This document shows positions 30,399-40,682 of a stretch of 64,000 bases of DNA, piece by piece. Below the pieces are notes generated by a model. The model was not told the DNA's origin. It saw nothing but the letters and a program-made list of their open reading frames with translations, and searched no databases. Positions within the stretch are counted from its first letter, which is position 1. Every line of letters begins with the position of its first letter. A program made the position numbers and the translations under genes. Source of the DNA: an uncultured Pseudomonadota bacterium (GTDB lineage: Bacteria > Pseudomonadota > Gammaproteobacteria > Steroidobacterales > Steroidobacteraceae); NCBI GenBank assembly GCA_903879335.1, contig CAIRLC010000022.1, positions 113,737 to 177,736 on the forward strand. The letters run 5' to 3'.

Positions 30399-32741
30399 AT
30401 GTCCCGCTCTGCCTTTCGACTGCCGATTGCGCTTTTCACGTTGCTGACGGCGGTCAGCACCCATGCGAGCGTCCCGCCAGCGCCAGTCGCCTTTGCCCAA
30501 GAGAGGCCTTTAGGGTTTACCGCTACCCATGCGGCGGCCGAATTCGCTCTGGAATCTCGCTTCGACGCCGGTCTCAATGCGGGTGAGATGCGCGCGTGGC
30601 TCGAACGGATGGCATCGGAGCCGAACCATGTGAGTTCGCCGCACGACCGTGCCAATGCGGAATTCATGCGCGACTTGTTTCAGTCTTGGGGCTTCGATAC
30701 CCGCATCGAAACCTTCAAAGTGCTGTATCCCATTCCCAAAAAGGTCGCGCTCGAACTCGTGGCGCCGCACAAAACCAAGGCGACGCTGATCGAACCAGCG
30801 CTCGCCAGCGATCGGACCTCGTCCCGGACGAAAGATGCTTTACCACCCTATAACGTATACGGGGCCGACGGTGACGTGACCGCTGAGGTGGTCTACGTGA
30901 ACTACGGAATGCCCGACGACTACAAAGAACTCGCGCGGCGTGGCGTATCCGTCGAGGGCAAAATTGCACTGGCGCGCTATGGGCACGGCTGGCGGGGACT
31001 TAAACCCAAACTCGCGCAAGAACATGGCGCGATCGGCTGCCTGATCTACAGTGATCCGAAGGACGACGGTTACGGCGCTGCCGACCCCTACCCGGCAGGC
31101 CCGGGCCGCGCCGAGCACAGCGTGCAGCGCGGTTCGGTCGCCGACATGCCGCTCTATTCTGGCGACCCACTGACCCCCGGCGTCGGCGCCACGGACGATG
31201 CCCCGCGATTGTCTCGGGCAGAAGCGAAAAGTCTCCTGAAAATACCGGTGCTGCCGATTGCTTGGGCCGACGCCAAACCGATCCTGGAGGCCCTCGGCGG
31301 ACCCTTGGCGCCGCGTTCATGGCGTGGCGGGCTACCCCTCGCGTATCACCTTGGCAGCGGACCGGCGCGCGCCCATCTCACCATCGATTCCGATTGGGCG
31401 CTGCGACCGGTGTACGACGTCATCGCAACGCTAAAAGGCAGCGAGTTCCCAGACGAGTGGATTATTCGAGGCAACCATCACGACGGTTGGGTCTTCGGCG
31501 CCGAGGATCCACTCTCCGGCAACGTCGCCATGATGGGTGAAATGAAAGCGATCGGCGCTCTGGCGGCAACCGGCTGGAGACCACGCCGTACGCTGGTCTA
31601 TGCCAGTTGGGATGGCGAGGAGGCGGGTCTACTCGGATCTACCGAATGGGTCGAAACCCACGCACAAGAACTGGCCGCCAAGGCCGTCGCCTACGTGAAC
31701 TCAGACTCAAACTCTGCAGGCTTTTTGGACATGGGTGGTAGCCACTCGCTGCAACGTCTGATGAACCAGATTGCCAATGGCGTCCGCGATCCCTCATCGG
31801 AGGCTACCGTACTGGCCAAAGCCCGGGCGCGTCAGATCGTGAACGGCCGCCACGGCGATGAGGAAGCTCGGCACATCTCGGAACTATTGCTCAAGGGTGG
31901 CGATTTGCCCCTAGAGGCCTTGGGGTCCGGTTCAGACTTCACGCCCTTCTTACAACATGCGGGGATCGCCTCCTTGAACCTCGGCTTCGGCGATGACGAT
32001 CCAGGCGGCGTATACCATTCAATCTACGATTCCTTCGATCACTACATCCGCTACAACGACCCAGATTTTCGCTTCGGCGTCGCGTTGGCGCAGGTGGCCG
32101 GTCGTGCGATGCTGAGACTGGCGAATGCGGATGTCCTTCCGCTGCGCGCGGAAGACTTTGCATCGGCTGTTGCGCGCTATGTCGAGGAGATCGAGGCCAC
32201 GGCCAATGCGATGCGCCGGGACAGTGAAGAAGAAGCAAAACTACAGCAACTCCAAGTCTACGATCTGGCTCGCAGTCATAATGATCCAGCCGCGCCGCCG
32301 GCCCCGGAAACCCCGGTGCCCTATCTGAACTTTGCCGCGCTACGTAATGCGGTGACCCAGTTGGCCCAAAGTGCCCGTCGCTTTGACGCCATGACGGCCG
32401 CCCTCGCCAATGCCGATGCGCCCGCCTCGAAAAATCAGTTAGGCATAGCCAACTCCACGCTGCGCACGTTGGAGCAGTCGCTGCTCGCTCATCCAGGATT
32501 GGCCGGACGCCCCTGGTACCGCCATGTGGTCTATGCCCCAGGAACTTTTACGGGTTATGGCGTAAAAACGCTGCCAGGCGTCCGCGAAGCGGTTGAGGAG
32601 CGCCAATTTGATGACGTCGCATCCGCCATTACGCAGGCAGAGTCAGCCTTGGAGGATTACCGGTCTAAACTTGACCGTGCGGTGATGACGCTCAGCCACC
32701 TCGGTGCAGAGTCGCAATCGTCTACAGGCATGCGAAACTAG
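30399..32741 (+). CDS. Secreted M28-family metallopeptidase, glutamate carboxypeptidase II/PSMA-like
   Basis: Signal peptide; NHHDGWVFGAEDPLSGNVAMMGEM, YASWDGEEAGLLGSTEW, LGSGSDFTPFLQHAGIASLNLGF, GVYHSIYDSFDHY; C-terminal dimerisation-like region. Confidence 0.93.
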   Translation: MSRSAFRLPIALFTLLTAVSTHASVPPAPVAFAQERPLGFTATHAAAEFALESRFDAGLNAGEMRAWLERMASEPNHVSSPHDRANAEFMRDLFQSWGFDTRIETFKVLYPIPKKVALELVAPHKTKATLIEPALASDRTSSRTKDALPPYNVYGADGDVTAEVVYVNYGMPDDYKELARRGVSVEGKIALARYGHGWRGLKPKLAQEHGAIGCLIYSDPKDDGYGAADPYPAGPGRAEHSVQRGSVADMPLYSGDPLTPGVGATDDAPRLSRAEAKSLLKIPVLPIAWADAKPILEALGGPLAPRSWRGGLPLAYHLGSGPARAHLTIDSDWALRPVYDVIATLKGSEFPDEWIIRGNHHDGWVFGAEDPLSGNVAMMGEMKAIGALAATGWRPRRTLVYASWDGEEAGLLGSTEWVETHAQELAAKAVAYVNSDSNSAGFLDMGGSHSLQRLMNQIANGVRDPSSEATVLAKARARQIVNGRHGDEEARHISELLLKGGDLPLEALGSGSDFTPFLQHAGIASLNLGFGDDDPGGVYHSIYDSFDHYIRYNDPDFRFGVALAQVAGRAMLRLANADVLPLRAEDFASAVARYVEEIEATANAMRRDSEEEAKLQQLQVYDLARSHNDPAAPPAPETPVPYLNFAALRNAVTQLAQSARRFDAMTAALANADAPASKNQLGIANSTLRTLEQSLLAHPGLAGRPWYRHVVYAPGTFTGYGVKTLPGVREAVEERQFDDVASAITQAESALEDYRSKLDRAVMTLSHLGAESQSSTGMRN

Positions 32742-32781
32742 TCGTCATGGCGCTGATGCCAAAGTTTTAAGGAGAGACTCA

Positions 32782-33174
32782 ATGTCGGAAATGTTGGTTC
32801 CTGTTTCACCTGGTGAGGTGATGGACAAGATCACGATCTTGCGGATTAAGGCCGCCCGAATCAGTGACGCGAACAAACTCGCCAATGTGAAACGCGAACT
32901 CGAGATACTCGAGCGCACTTGGGCCGAATCCGTCTACGGCAGTCAAGACATATCGGCTGATACGGCCGCACTGCAGGCCGTTAATGAGCGACTCTGGGTC
33001 ATCGAAGACGACATCCGTGATAAAGAACGGGCGAAGAGCTTTGATGCAGGCTTCATTGAGCTTGCCCGTTCTGTGTATATCGAAAATGACGAGCGAGCGG
33101 CCATTAAAAAGCGCATCAATACCGCGCTGGGCTCATCGATCGTTGAAGAGAAAAGCTACGCCGCCTACCGTTGA
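32782..33174 (+). CDS. Small conserved protein, DUF6165-like
   Basis: VSPGEVMDKITILRIKAARISDANKLANVKRELEIL. Family recalled from pattern, not searched. Confidence 0.6.
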   Translation: MSEMLVPVSPGEVMDKITILRIKAARISDANKLANVKRELEILERTWAESVYGSQDISADTAALQAVNERLWVIEDDIRDKERAKSFDAGFIELARSVYIENDERAAIKKRINTALGSSIVEEKSYAAYR

Positions 33175-33198
33175 GGCTGCGATGGCCGCTGCCGCGTC

Positions 33199-33417
33199 CT
33201 AACCGACGCGGCGGTCGGCCAACACGTATTCCGCACCGCAATAAGGACACTTCGCCTCGCCGGTAACCGCGACGGGCAGAAAAACGCGCGGATGCGAATT
33301 CCACAAGTACATCGCCGGCATAGGACAGGACAGCGGTAAGTCGGCCTCTGTCACCACGTAGCGATGTTCGGCGTTCGGCTGAATCAACTTCGGGTCATTA
33401 ATAATCGGTGCGCCCAT
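33199..33417 (-). CDS. Zinc-finger domain protein (zf-CHCC type)
   Basis: LPLSCPMPAMYLWNSHPRVFLPVAVTGEAKCPYCGAEYVL; Cys/His arrangement of small NDUFS6-like zinc-finger proteins. Confidence 0.8.
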   Translation of the reverse strand: MGAPIINDPKLIQPNAEHRYVVTEADLPLSCPMPAMYLWNSHPRVFLPVAVTGEAKCPYCGAEYVLADRRVG

Positions 33418-33450
33418 GGCGATCTTCCCGGACTGTGGACTGGAGCCTGA

Positions 33451-36306
33451 TTATACCGAAGGGTGGCAATTCGGGGGTTCAGGATCCCGCAGCATGACGG
33501 ACTCCCAAATTGCGCTGACCGTGGCTCGAGTTTGGGCCTGATCGGCCTCGGGGACCACCCTTGACAGCCCCTCCAGCGAGCGCCGGTGAATCACAGCCCG
33601 GTAAGCGCGGTACGCGTTCACCAGTTGGTCAATCACGGCGTGATCCACCAGTGCCGCAGATCCGAGCGACTCGAGTTGTCGGATGGTATCGGGGAACATC
33701 GCCAAGGGCGGGTATTCCCGCACATGACGCAGCACCCAATACTGAGCCAGGAATTCAATGTCGGCGAGTCCACCCCGGTCCTGCTTAAGATCAAACTCCC
33801 CGGCGCGACTACGGCTCAATTCTCGGCGCATTCGCTCTCGCATATCGCGAACATCTGCGCGCAGCCGGTCTTGGCGAACTGCGCCGCGCAACACCTCTTC
33901 TCGGGCTTGCTCAAATCGCTGCATCAGTGCACTGCTACCAGCAACCGCACGCGAATGCAGAAGCGCTTGATGTTCCCACGTCCACGCTTCAGTGCATTGA
34001 TACGCGACGAAAGCGTCAATCTGGGTCATCAGCAAACCACCCTTGCCGCTCGGCCTGAGTCGCGTATCCACATCGTAAAGCCGGCCCGCAGCAGAGTGGA
34101 CCGTGAGCAGGTGGAGAATCTTTTGCCCAAATCGCAGGAAAAACACCTGGTTATCGATCACCTTGGGACCGGTGGTTTCCTGCACCTCGCCCGCGGAGTC
34201 GTGCAAAAAGACGAGATCAAGGTCAGATCCATAGCCGAGTTCACGACCACCGAACTTTCCGTAGCCAATCGCTGCTATTTGGCAAACTCGCATGTCGCCT
34301 GGTCGACCCGCCATGGGGGCACCGTAGAGCGCGACCATATCCCACCACGCATGCTGCATGGCATGCCCCAGTATCAACTCCGCCACATCAGTGAGCCGAT
34401 CACTAACGTGCATCAACGGCAAACGTCCGGTCAAATCGAACAGTGCAATGCGAAACACGGCAGCGCGCTGCACGTCACGCATCGCGGCAATCGCTCGCTC
34501 AGTATCGTCAACACAGTCCTCGAGACGTAAGGCGAGCTCCTCTCCGACTTGTGCGCGACTGGGCGGAGACTCGAACAACCCCGTATCGATCAATTCATCC
34601 AACAACAGCGGATGCGCGGCTATTTGCGCCGCAAGAAAATTCCCATGTCGACACACATCCACAAGGCGGGAAAAGGCCAAAGGATTCTCATTAAGGAGCG
34701 CAAAATAGGCGGTCCGCGCACCGATAGCTTCAATGATCGCGAGCGCACGGCGCAAGACTGTATCCGGCTCGAGCTCGCTGCCCAATACCGAAACCAGGCG
34801 CGCAATTAATCCGTGTAATCGGTGGCGTCCGGTTTCGCCTAAACGTTTGTAATACCCAGAATGTCTAAGTACCGCCAGTTGGGCGGCGACCGCATCACGC
34901 CACTGCGATTCAATGCCGCCGAGGCTTGCGGCCAACGTCTGAACGTCAGCACCACTCGCATAGAGCGCCTCAAAGGCATCACGTTCAGCCAGCGGATCCC
35001 CCGCACCCGCCAACACCAACGAAGCGAAGCAATCGGAAACCCTCTGCCGCTGCTCATTCAACGCGCGAATCAAGGTCTCCCAATCGGGCTGACCAAGACC
35101 GAAAAGCAAGCGCGCCCGGCGAATCGGATCCTGCGGCAACACATGAGTTTGCTCATCGGCATACATCTGCAGCCGATTTTCGAGCTGGCGTAAATATTCA
35201 TAAGCGGCAGACAACGCTGACACGTCGCCGTCTCCCAAGAGCTTATGGCCGACCAATCGCGGCAATACGGCAAGGAGACTGGGCGTACGCAGGCGCGCAT
35301 CACCGCCACCACGGACGAGTTGCAAGGCTTGAACGACGAACTCGACTTCGCGGATACCCCCCCGACCCAGTTTGAGGTGCTCATCCAACTCTCGCCGAGC
35401 CACCTCGCGGGCGATCATGGACTTCATTTCACGTAAGGACTCAAAAACGCCGAAGTCGAGGTAGCGACGGTAGACAAAGGGCCGAACGACGTCGTTAAAC
35501 ACTTCGACATAGGCCTCACTGCCGGTGATGGCGCGGGCCTTAATCCAAGCGTAGCGCTCCCAGTCACGCCCATGCTGCTGCAAATAATCTTCCAAGGCCG
35601 CAAAACTGGTCACCAACGGACCTGAATCCCCGAAAGGCCGCAGGCGCATATCGACGCGATAGACGATGCCGTCGGCCGTCCTTGCATCTAACAGCTGGAT
35701 CAGTTTTTGCCCGAGTCGGGTGAAATACTCAAAATGGTCGGCCGAACGCGCGCCATCCGTCTCGCCGCCCTCGGGATACAAGAAGATGAGATCTATGTCC
35801 GAGGAGAAGTTAAGTTCTCCGCCGCCTAATTTTCCCATTCCAAGCACGATGAGCGGCATTAATCGCCCATCGCGGAACCGGGGGTAGCCGAACCGAGGGG
35901 CGAGCAGTCGGCTGGCATGCCGAAGCGCCGTGTCAATCGCGGCGTCAGCCAGTCGGGACAAATCGATCAGTGTCTGCCGGGTTGTGGCGGCGCCCGTAAT
36001 GTTCCGGATGGCGATGCGCGCTAATTCCCTACGCCGCGCGCGGCGCAGGCCACTGGATAGGGCGACCTCGTCGGCACTGTCCTCGATACCGGCGAACGGA
36101 GCGCCGGAGAGCGTCCAAGGATCAGCCCGCAACTGGTCATCCGCAACCAAGGCGTCCAGCACAAATTCGCTCGAAATGACTGCAGGTTCAAGGCGCTCAT
36201 CCCACGCAGGGGTTACCGCGGCCAATCGCTCGCGAGCCCGCGTGAGCGTGGCTGCGGCCACCGCAGCGACCGTCAGCGCGCTCGAATTCATCGCGTCTGT
36301 CTGCAT
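33451..36306 (-). CDS. glnE: Bifunctional glutamine synthetase adenylyltransferase/deadenylase
   Basis: GMGKLGGGELNFSSDIDLIFLYPEGGETDG, YRVDMRLRPFGDSGPL, second domain GYGKFGGRELGYGSDLDLVFLHD...YDVDTRLRPSGKGGLL. Confidence 0.96.
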   Translation of the reverse strand: MQTDAMNSSALTVAAVAAATLTRARERLAAVTPAWDERLEPAVISSEFVLDALVADDQLRADPWTLSGAPFAGIEDSADEVALSSGLRRARRRELARIAIRNITGAATTRQTLIDLSRLADAAIDTALRHASRLLAPRFGYPRFRDGRLMPLIVLGMGKLGGGELNFSSDIDLIFLYPEGGETDGARSADHFEYFTRLGQKLIQLLDARTADGIVYRVDMRLRPFGDSGPLVTSFAALEDYLQQHGRDWERYAWIKARAITGSEAYVEVFNDVVRPFVYRRYLDFGVFESLREMKSMIAREVARRELDEHLKLGRGGIREVEFVVQALQLVRGGGDARLRTPSLLAVLPRLVGHKLLGDGDVSALSAAYEYLRQLENRLQMYADEQTHVLPQDPIRRARLLFGLGQPDWETLIRALNEQRQRVSDCFASLVLAGAGDPLAERDAFEALYASGADVQTLAASLGGIESQWRDAVAAQLAVLRHSGYYKRLGETGRHRLHGLIARLVSVLGSELEPDTVLRRALAIIEAIGARTAYFALLNENPLAFSRLVDVCRHGNFLAAQIAAHPLLLDELIDTGLFESPPSRAQVGEELALRLEDCVDDTERAIAAMRDVQRAAVFRIALFDLTGRLPLMHVSDRLTDVAELILGHAMQHAWWDMVALYGAPMAGRPGDMRVCQIAAIGYGKFGGRELGYGSDLDLVFLHDSAGEVQETTGPKVIDNQVFFLRFGQKILHLLTVHSAAGRLYDVDTRLRPSGKGGLLMTQIDAFVAYQCTEAWTWEHQALLHSRAVAGSSALMQRFEQAREEVLRGAVRQDRLRADVRDMRERMRRELSRSRAGEFDLKQDRGGLADIEFLAQYWVLRHVREYPPLAMFPDTIRQLESLGSAALVDHAVIDQLVNAYRAYRAVIHRRSLEGLSRVVPEADQAQTRATVSAIWESVMLRDPEPPNCHPSV

Positions 36307-36362
36307 GCGCTCGAGTATACGGCAGCGCAAGCGGCGCCGACGGCGTTGGATATACTGAGCGC

Positions 36363-37316
36363 ATGACCCGTCCCCTACCACCCCTTAAGCCGTCTCAGCG
36401 AGAGCCGTTGGGTGTCCGCCTATGTAATTGGGTGGGCGAGGTGGTGCTGATGCTGCCGACTCTGCGACGCTTAGATGCCGCAGGTTATGACCTTCATCTT
36501 GTTGGCCGCGGGTGGGCGGGCTCATTGCTCGAAGGGTGTGGTTGGCCCGTTTATCGACGCCCACCGGGACTGCTGGAGGCGCGCAGGACTTGGCGTGACT
36601 TACGCCGGTCTCTTAGCGTTGGCTCGCCTCCGGCGCTCCTGTTCACCAAATCGCTGTCATCGGCCCTTGAAACTCGTTTCGCGGGATGGCGCCCGATTGG
36701 TTATGCCCGGGACGGACGGACACCCCTACTCAGCGAGGCGTATCCATTAGCCCGCTATGCACATGCTTCCCATATGTATTGGGATCTCGCATCACATACG
36801 CTCGGCGAGTTCCTGCCCTATCCGACCGACATTCATTTATCGGCCAGCGCGCCGCAACAGCAGCGAGCAACCGCGCTACTCACGGCCAACGATCTGGATC
36901 GAGGCCGTTATGTACTCCTGTGTCCGTTTTCCGGCGCAGACGACCGAGAGAGTCGGAAAGTTTGGCCATACCACCGGGCATTAGGCCGGCGATTACATGA
37001 ACAGGGCATTCGTACCGTGGTCTGCCCTGGTCCGGGGGAAGAGGCCCGTGCCGCGGAATTGCTACCCCACGCGGTACAACTGTTGGGCACCGACCTCGGC
37101 GTCTACGCCGCTCTGCTCGCGACAGCGCGCGCTGTCGTGGCCAATGACACTGGGCCCGGCCATCTCGCTGCCGCAGTGGGCGCGCCCCTCATCGCACTCT
37201 ACGGACCGCAGTCAGTACGGGCCTGGGCCCCACTGGGCGAACGGGTCAGGCTTTTTGCCGATGCGCAGGGCTGGCCTTCTGTCGAAACCGTCGAATCCGC
37301 GGTCTTAGCCGCGTGA
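36363..37316 (+). CDS. Glycosyltransferase family 9 (heptosyltransferase-like)
   Basis: VRLCNWVGEVVLMLPTLRRLDAAGYDLHLVGRGWAGSLLEG and VVANDTGPGHLAAAVGAPLIALYGPQSVRAWAPLG. Confidence 0.82.
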   Translation: MTRPLPPLKPSQREPLGVRLCNWVGEVVLMLPTLRRLDAAGYDLHLVGRGWAGSLLEGCGWPVYRRPPGLLEARRTWRDLRRSLSVGSPPALLFTKSLSSALETRFAGWRPIGYARDGRTPLLSEAYPLARYAHASHMYWDLASHTLGEFLPYPTDIHLSASAPQQQRATALLTANDLDRGRYVLLCPFSGADDRESRKVWPYHRALGRRLHEQGIRTVVCPGPGEEARAAELLPHAVQLLGTDLGVYAALLATARAVVANDTGPGHLAAAVGAPLIALYGPQSVRAWAPLGERVRLFADAQGWPSVETVESAVLAA

Positions 37317-37381
37317 TCCCTGCTGCGATAAGGGCGCTCGCTCGGTACACTTCGGACAGCAGATAACAGCGGAGTTGGGAT

Positions 37382-38254
37382 GTGGCTACCGGTCGAGTCA
37401 TTTGCGTTGGCGAGACGCTTTGGGATGTGTTGCCGCACGGCGAATTTCTCGGCGGTGCTCCGCTCAATGTCGCACTACACGCGACCCGCCTTGGACTGTC
37501 ATCCGCCGTTGTCAGCCGGGTCGGCGCGGATGTCCGTGGAGAAAGAGCGTTAGCTCGAATTCGCGCACTCGGTGTCGACACCACTCTCGTGCAGGTCGAC
37601 CCGTTACATCCAACCGGTATTGCTGAAGCGACGCTCGGCGCAGACGGTTCGGCGTCGTATCGGTTTCCGCACCCTTGCGCATGGGATGCGCTCGAGGCGA
37701 CTGCAGAAGCACTCGTTGCCGCCACCGGAGCGACAGTCGTGTACGGAACGCTGGCTCAGCGCTCGGTCACGTCAAGCGCTGCCGTAGCGCAGCTTTTGGA
37801 TGTCGCCGCTTGGCGGGTGTTCGACGCGAACCTGCGAGCCCCACACGATGATCAACACATCACGGTGGAGGGACTTAAGCGTGCTGACTTCGTCAAATTA
37901 AACGAACACGAAGTCATCGTCGTTGCAGGGTGGCTAGGAATAGAACCCACAGCAGAATCACTCTGGCAGGCGTTGAGAACCCGGTTCTTGATCCGTTCGT
38001 TTTGTGTGACAGAAGGCGAACAGGGTGCGCGCCTGTGGCATGAAGATGCCCATGTCGTGCAACCGGCGTTTCCAACCGTCGTTGCCGACACCATCGGCGC
38101 TGGCGATTCGTTTCTATCGATGCTTTTGGGCGAATTATTGAGAGGCAGCGCCCCCGTGGATGCGATGCGCCGCGCCGCCAAGCTCGCCGCTTTTGTCGCG
38201 TCGATGCCTGGCGCATCACCCGACTACGACCCGTCGCAATTTCGAAATGCCTAA
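37382..38254 (+). CDS. PfkB-family carbohydrate kinase (fructokinase-like)
   Basis: VICVGETLWDVLPHGEFLGGAPLNVALHATRLG and VVADTIGAGDSFLSMLLGELL; GTG start. Confidence 0.88.
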   Translation: MATGRVICVGETLWDVLPHGEFLGGAPLNVALHATRLGLSSAVVSRVGADVRGERALARIRALGVDTTLVQVDPLHPTGIAEATLGADGSASYRFPHPCAWDALEATAEALVAATGATVVYGTLAQRSVTSSAAVAQLLDVAAWRVFDANLRAPHDDQHITVEGLKRADFVKLNEHEVIVVAGWLGIEPTAESLWQALRTRFLIRSFCVTEGEQGARLWHEDAHVVQPAFPTVVADTIGAGDSFLSMLLGELLRGSAPVDAMRRAAKLAAFVASMPGASPDYDPSQFRNA

Positions 38255-39301
38255 TTAGCCTGCTGTGCGGAGGCGTTCAGCAGCAATTTCCGGTGTGATA
38301 TCTCGCTGTGGTCCGGCGAGCATTTCATAGCCAACCATAAATTTCCGCACGGTCGCGGATCGCAACAGCGGCGGATAAAAGTGCGCATGCATATGAAAAC
38401 CCGCCCGCTCAATCCCATCGGTCGGTAGCTGATGCAATCCCATCGTGTATGGGAACGTCACTGCAAATAGCGCGTCATAGCGCTTGTTAATCGCTTTAAG
38501 GATCGCTGCGAAACCGTCTCGCCCCTCGCTATTGAGCGTTGAAACCGTTGGCTGATGGGATTTCGGCAATACGAGCGTTTCAAACGGCCAGGTGGCCCAG
38601 AATGGCACCACAGCCAAAAAATGCTCGTTCTCAACAACGACACGTTCACGTCGCTCTAATTCAATCTCCACATAGTCACATAACAGACAACGTCCGACGT
38701 CAGCAAAATGCGCGTCCTGAAATGCCACTTCGCGAGCCAACTCGTTCGGAATCGTTTGATTCGCCCAGACCTGACCATGTGGATGCGGGCTGCTGGCACC
38801 CATCATCGCGCCCCTGTTCTCAAAGATAGTAACAGCGTGAATATCAGGGCGGTCACCCAGCGTTTCATACTGCGAAGCCCATGTGTCGATGACGGCCCGA
38901 ATTCCGGTTAAGGTCATCTGCCCCAGAGTTAGGTGGTGCGCGGGTGAATAGCAAATCACCCGACAGAGGCCGGATTCTGATTCAGCCTGCAGTAGACCGT
39001 GTTGAAGGGTCTGCGTGGAAGACTCTAGCCGCAAGGCGGCAAAATCATTATCGAAGACGAACGTCTCAGCGTAATTCGGATTCTTCACCCCCCCGGCTCG
39101 CGCATTCCCTGGACACAGGTAGCAACTCGGATCATGCGTTGGCAGGCTCGCCGCCTCATTCTTCTCAATTTGCCCCTGCCATGGCCGTTGAGTGCGGTGT
39201 GGCGAGACGAGTACCCACTCGCCGGTGAGCAGATTACGCCGCCGATGTACCCGCCAGAGCAGCGAAGTAGACTCAGTGCTCACGCACTTCCCCCGCACCA
39301 T
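38255..39301 (-). CDS. galT: Galactose-1-phosphate uridylyltransferase
   Basis: [77 protein letters not shown]. Overlaps galK 3' end. Confidence 0.95.
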   Translation of the reverse strand: MVRGKCVSTESTSLLWRVHRRRNLLTGEWVLVSPHRTQRPWQGQIEKNEAASLPTHDPSCYLCPGNARAGGVKNPNYAETFVFDNDFAALRLESSTQTLQHGLLQAESESGLCRVICYSPAHHLTLGQMTLTGIRAVIDTWASQYETLGDRPDIHAVTIFENRGAMMGASSPHPHGQVWANQTIPNELAREVAFQDAHFADVGRCLLCDYVEIELERRERVVVENEHFLAVVPFWATWPFETLVLPKSHQPTVSTLNSEGRDGFAAILKAINKRYDALFAVTFPYTMGLHQLPTDGIERAGFHMHAHFYPPLLRSATVRKFMVGYEMLAGPQRDITPEIAAERLRTAG

Positions 39302-40481
39302 CGACCGCATCACAGACGTAGATCTCCGGTCGAACCCCAGTCATCCGTTCATAGTCGACCGATACGCCCTGACGGAATGCATCAACACACTCGGGCGCCA
39401 CCAGATTCACCGTGCACCCGCCAAAACCGCCACCCGTCATGCGCGATCCGTAGACGCCTTTTTGCCGAGTTGCGATATCCACCATGGTGTCCAGTTCAAG
39501 GCAACTCACCGCGTAATCTTGAGTGAGGCTGTCATGGGAGGCCCGCATTAATTGTCCGACCGTGACGAGATCACCACGACGCAAGGCCGATGAGGCGAGC
39601 TCAACGCGGGCGTTCTCGGCGATCACGTGGCGGGCGCGCTTATAGATCACCGGATCCATCGCTTCCGCAACGGACCCCAACATCTCTGAGGTCACATCGC
39701 GCAATGCGGTCACTGCGGGATAGCGCGAGGCCAAGACTCCTACTGCAACACCGCATTCATCGCGCCGGCGATTGTATTCACCGCCAGCCAATTTATGCCG
39801 AACCATCGTATTACAAACAACGATCCTCGCCGGCGTCTGGGTAAACTCCAAGGGGACAAGCTCATGTTGAAGACTTCGGCAATCTAGGCGAATGGCGTGA
39901 CCGGCGGCTCCATGTACCGCAGCGTATTGATCCATGATGCCGCAGCGAGCGCCAACGAAATCGTTTTCGGCGGACTGGCATATACGGGCGACATCCAAAT
40001 CCGTCGGCGGTGAACTATCCAAATACGCGATCATTGCTGTCGCTACGGCCACCTCCAAAGCGGCAGATGAACTCAGGCCGGAACCTATAGGCACGTTGCC
40101 GTGGATGACCAAATCCATACCCCGCACGGCGTGCCCTGCAATGCGTAGACTCTCCGCCACACCGGCGACGTAACGACTCCAATGGCCGCTACTGGTTCCG
40201 TCACCCACATCGGCTCCGAGTCGATGGATACTGATAGCGTCAAAGTCCAGTGACTCCGCCACCACAAGGTCATCTTCACGTGGCTCAGCGAGAACCCACG
40301 TATCAAAGCCAATTGCGAGCGGCATCACAAAGCCATCGTTATAGTCCGTATGCTCACCGATCAAATTGACTCGGCCTGGCGCACGAAAAATACGCGCCGA
40401 CGACGACAATGGGCCGCGTCGAGACTTAAGGCGTGTCCGCAATTGCTCGATGCGAGCCGCAGCCTTCGAATCGTCATTCAT
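39273..40481 (-). CDS. galK: Galactokinase
   Basis: [56 protein letters not shown]. Confidence 0.97.
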   Translation of the reverse strand: MNDDSKAAARIEQLRTRLKSRRGPLSSSARIFRAPGRVNLIGEHTDYNDGFVMPLAIGFDTWVLAEPREDDLVVAESLDFDAISIHRLGADVGDGTSSGHWSRYVAGVAESLRIAGHAVRGMDLVIHGNVPIGSGLSSSAALEVAVATAMIAYLDSSPPTDLDVARICQSAENDFVGARCGIMDQYAAVHGAAGHAIRLDCRSLQHELVPLEFTQTPARIVVCNTMVRHKLAGGEYNRRRDECGVAVGVLASRYPAVTALRDVTSEMLGSVAEAMDPVIYKRARHVIAENARVELASSALRRGDLVTVGQLMRASHDSLTQDYAVSCLELDTMVDIATRQKGVYGSRMTGGGFGGCTVNLVAPECVDAFRQGVSVDYERMTGVRPEIYVCDAVDGAGEVREH

Positions 40482-40681
40482 TGGCGGGCGACGGCATTTC
40501 GGGCGAGCCTAAGCATGACGGCGCCAAAGGCGCCAAGCACCGCACCCCAGATCACGTCGACATTCAAGCCTACTGACGGTTGGGGGTCTCCAAGCACGCC
40601 GTAAGTAAAGATGAGCATTCCGAAGACGGCAAATAAGAGCCCGATTGGCCAGCGTATATCGAGGTTCATCAGTGCGAACAC
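40478..40681 (-). CDS. Small two-TM membrane protein
   Basis: 67 aa, two hydrophobic helices; stop overlaps the galK start by 4 nt; follows the symporter closely. Confidence 0.65.
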   Translation of the reverse strand: MFALMNLDIRWPIGLLFAVFGMLIFTYGVLGDPQPSVGLNVDVIWGAVLGAFGAVMLRLARNAVARQ

Positions 40682-40682
40682 C

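Noticed and set aside
33586-34530. 314-aa plus-strand ORF within glnE
   Set aside because: Antisense to the conserved second half of glnE; no motif.
39959-39975. Extra operator-like GAAATCGTTTTC within galK, and CAAACGATTC in the lpxL-like gene near 28507
   Set aside because: Both are within coding sequence and match only partly; treated as background occurrences of the motif.
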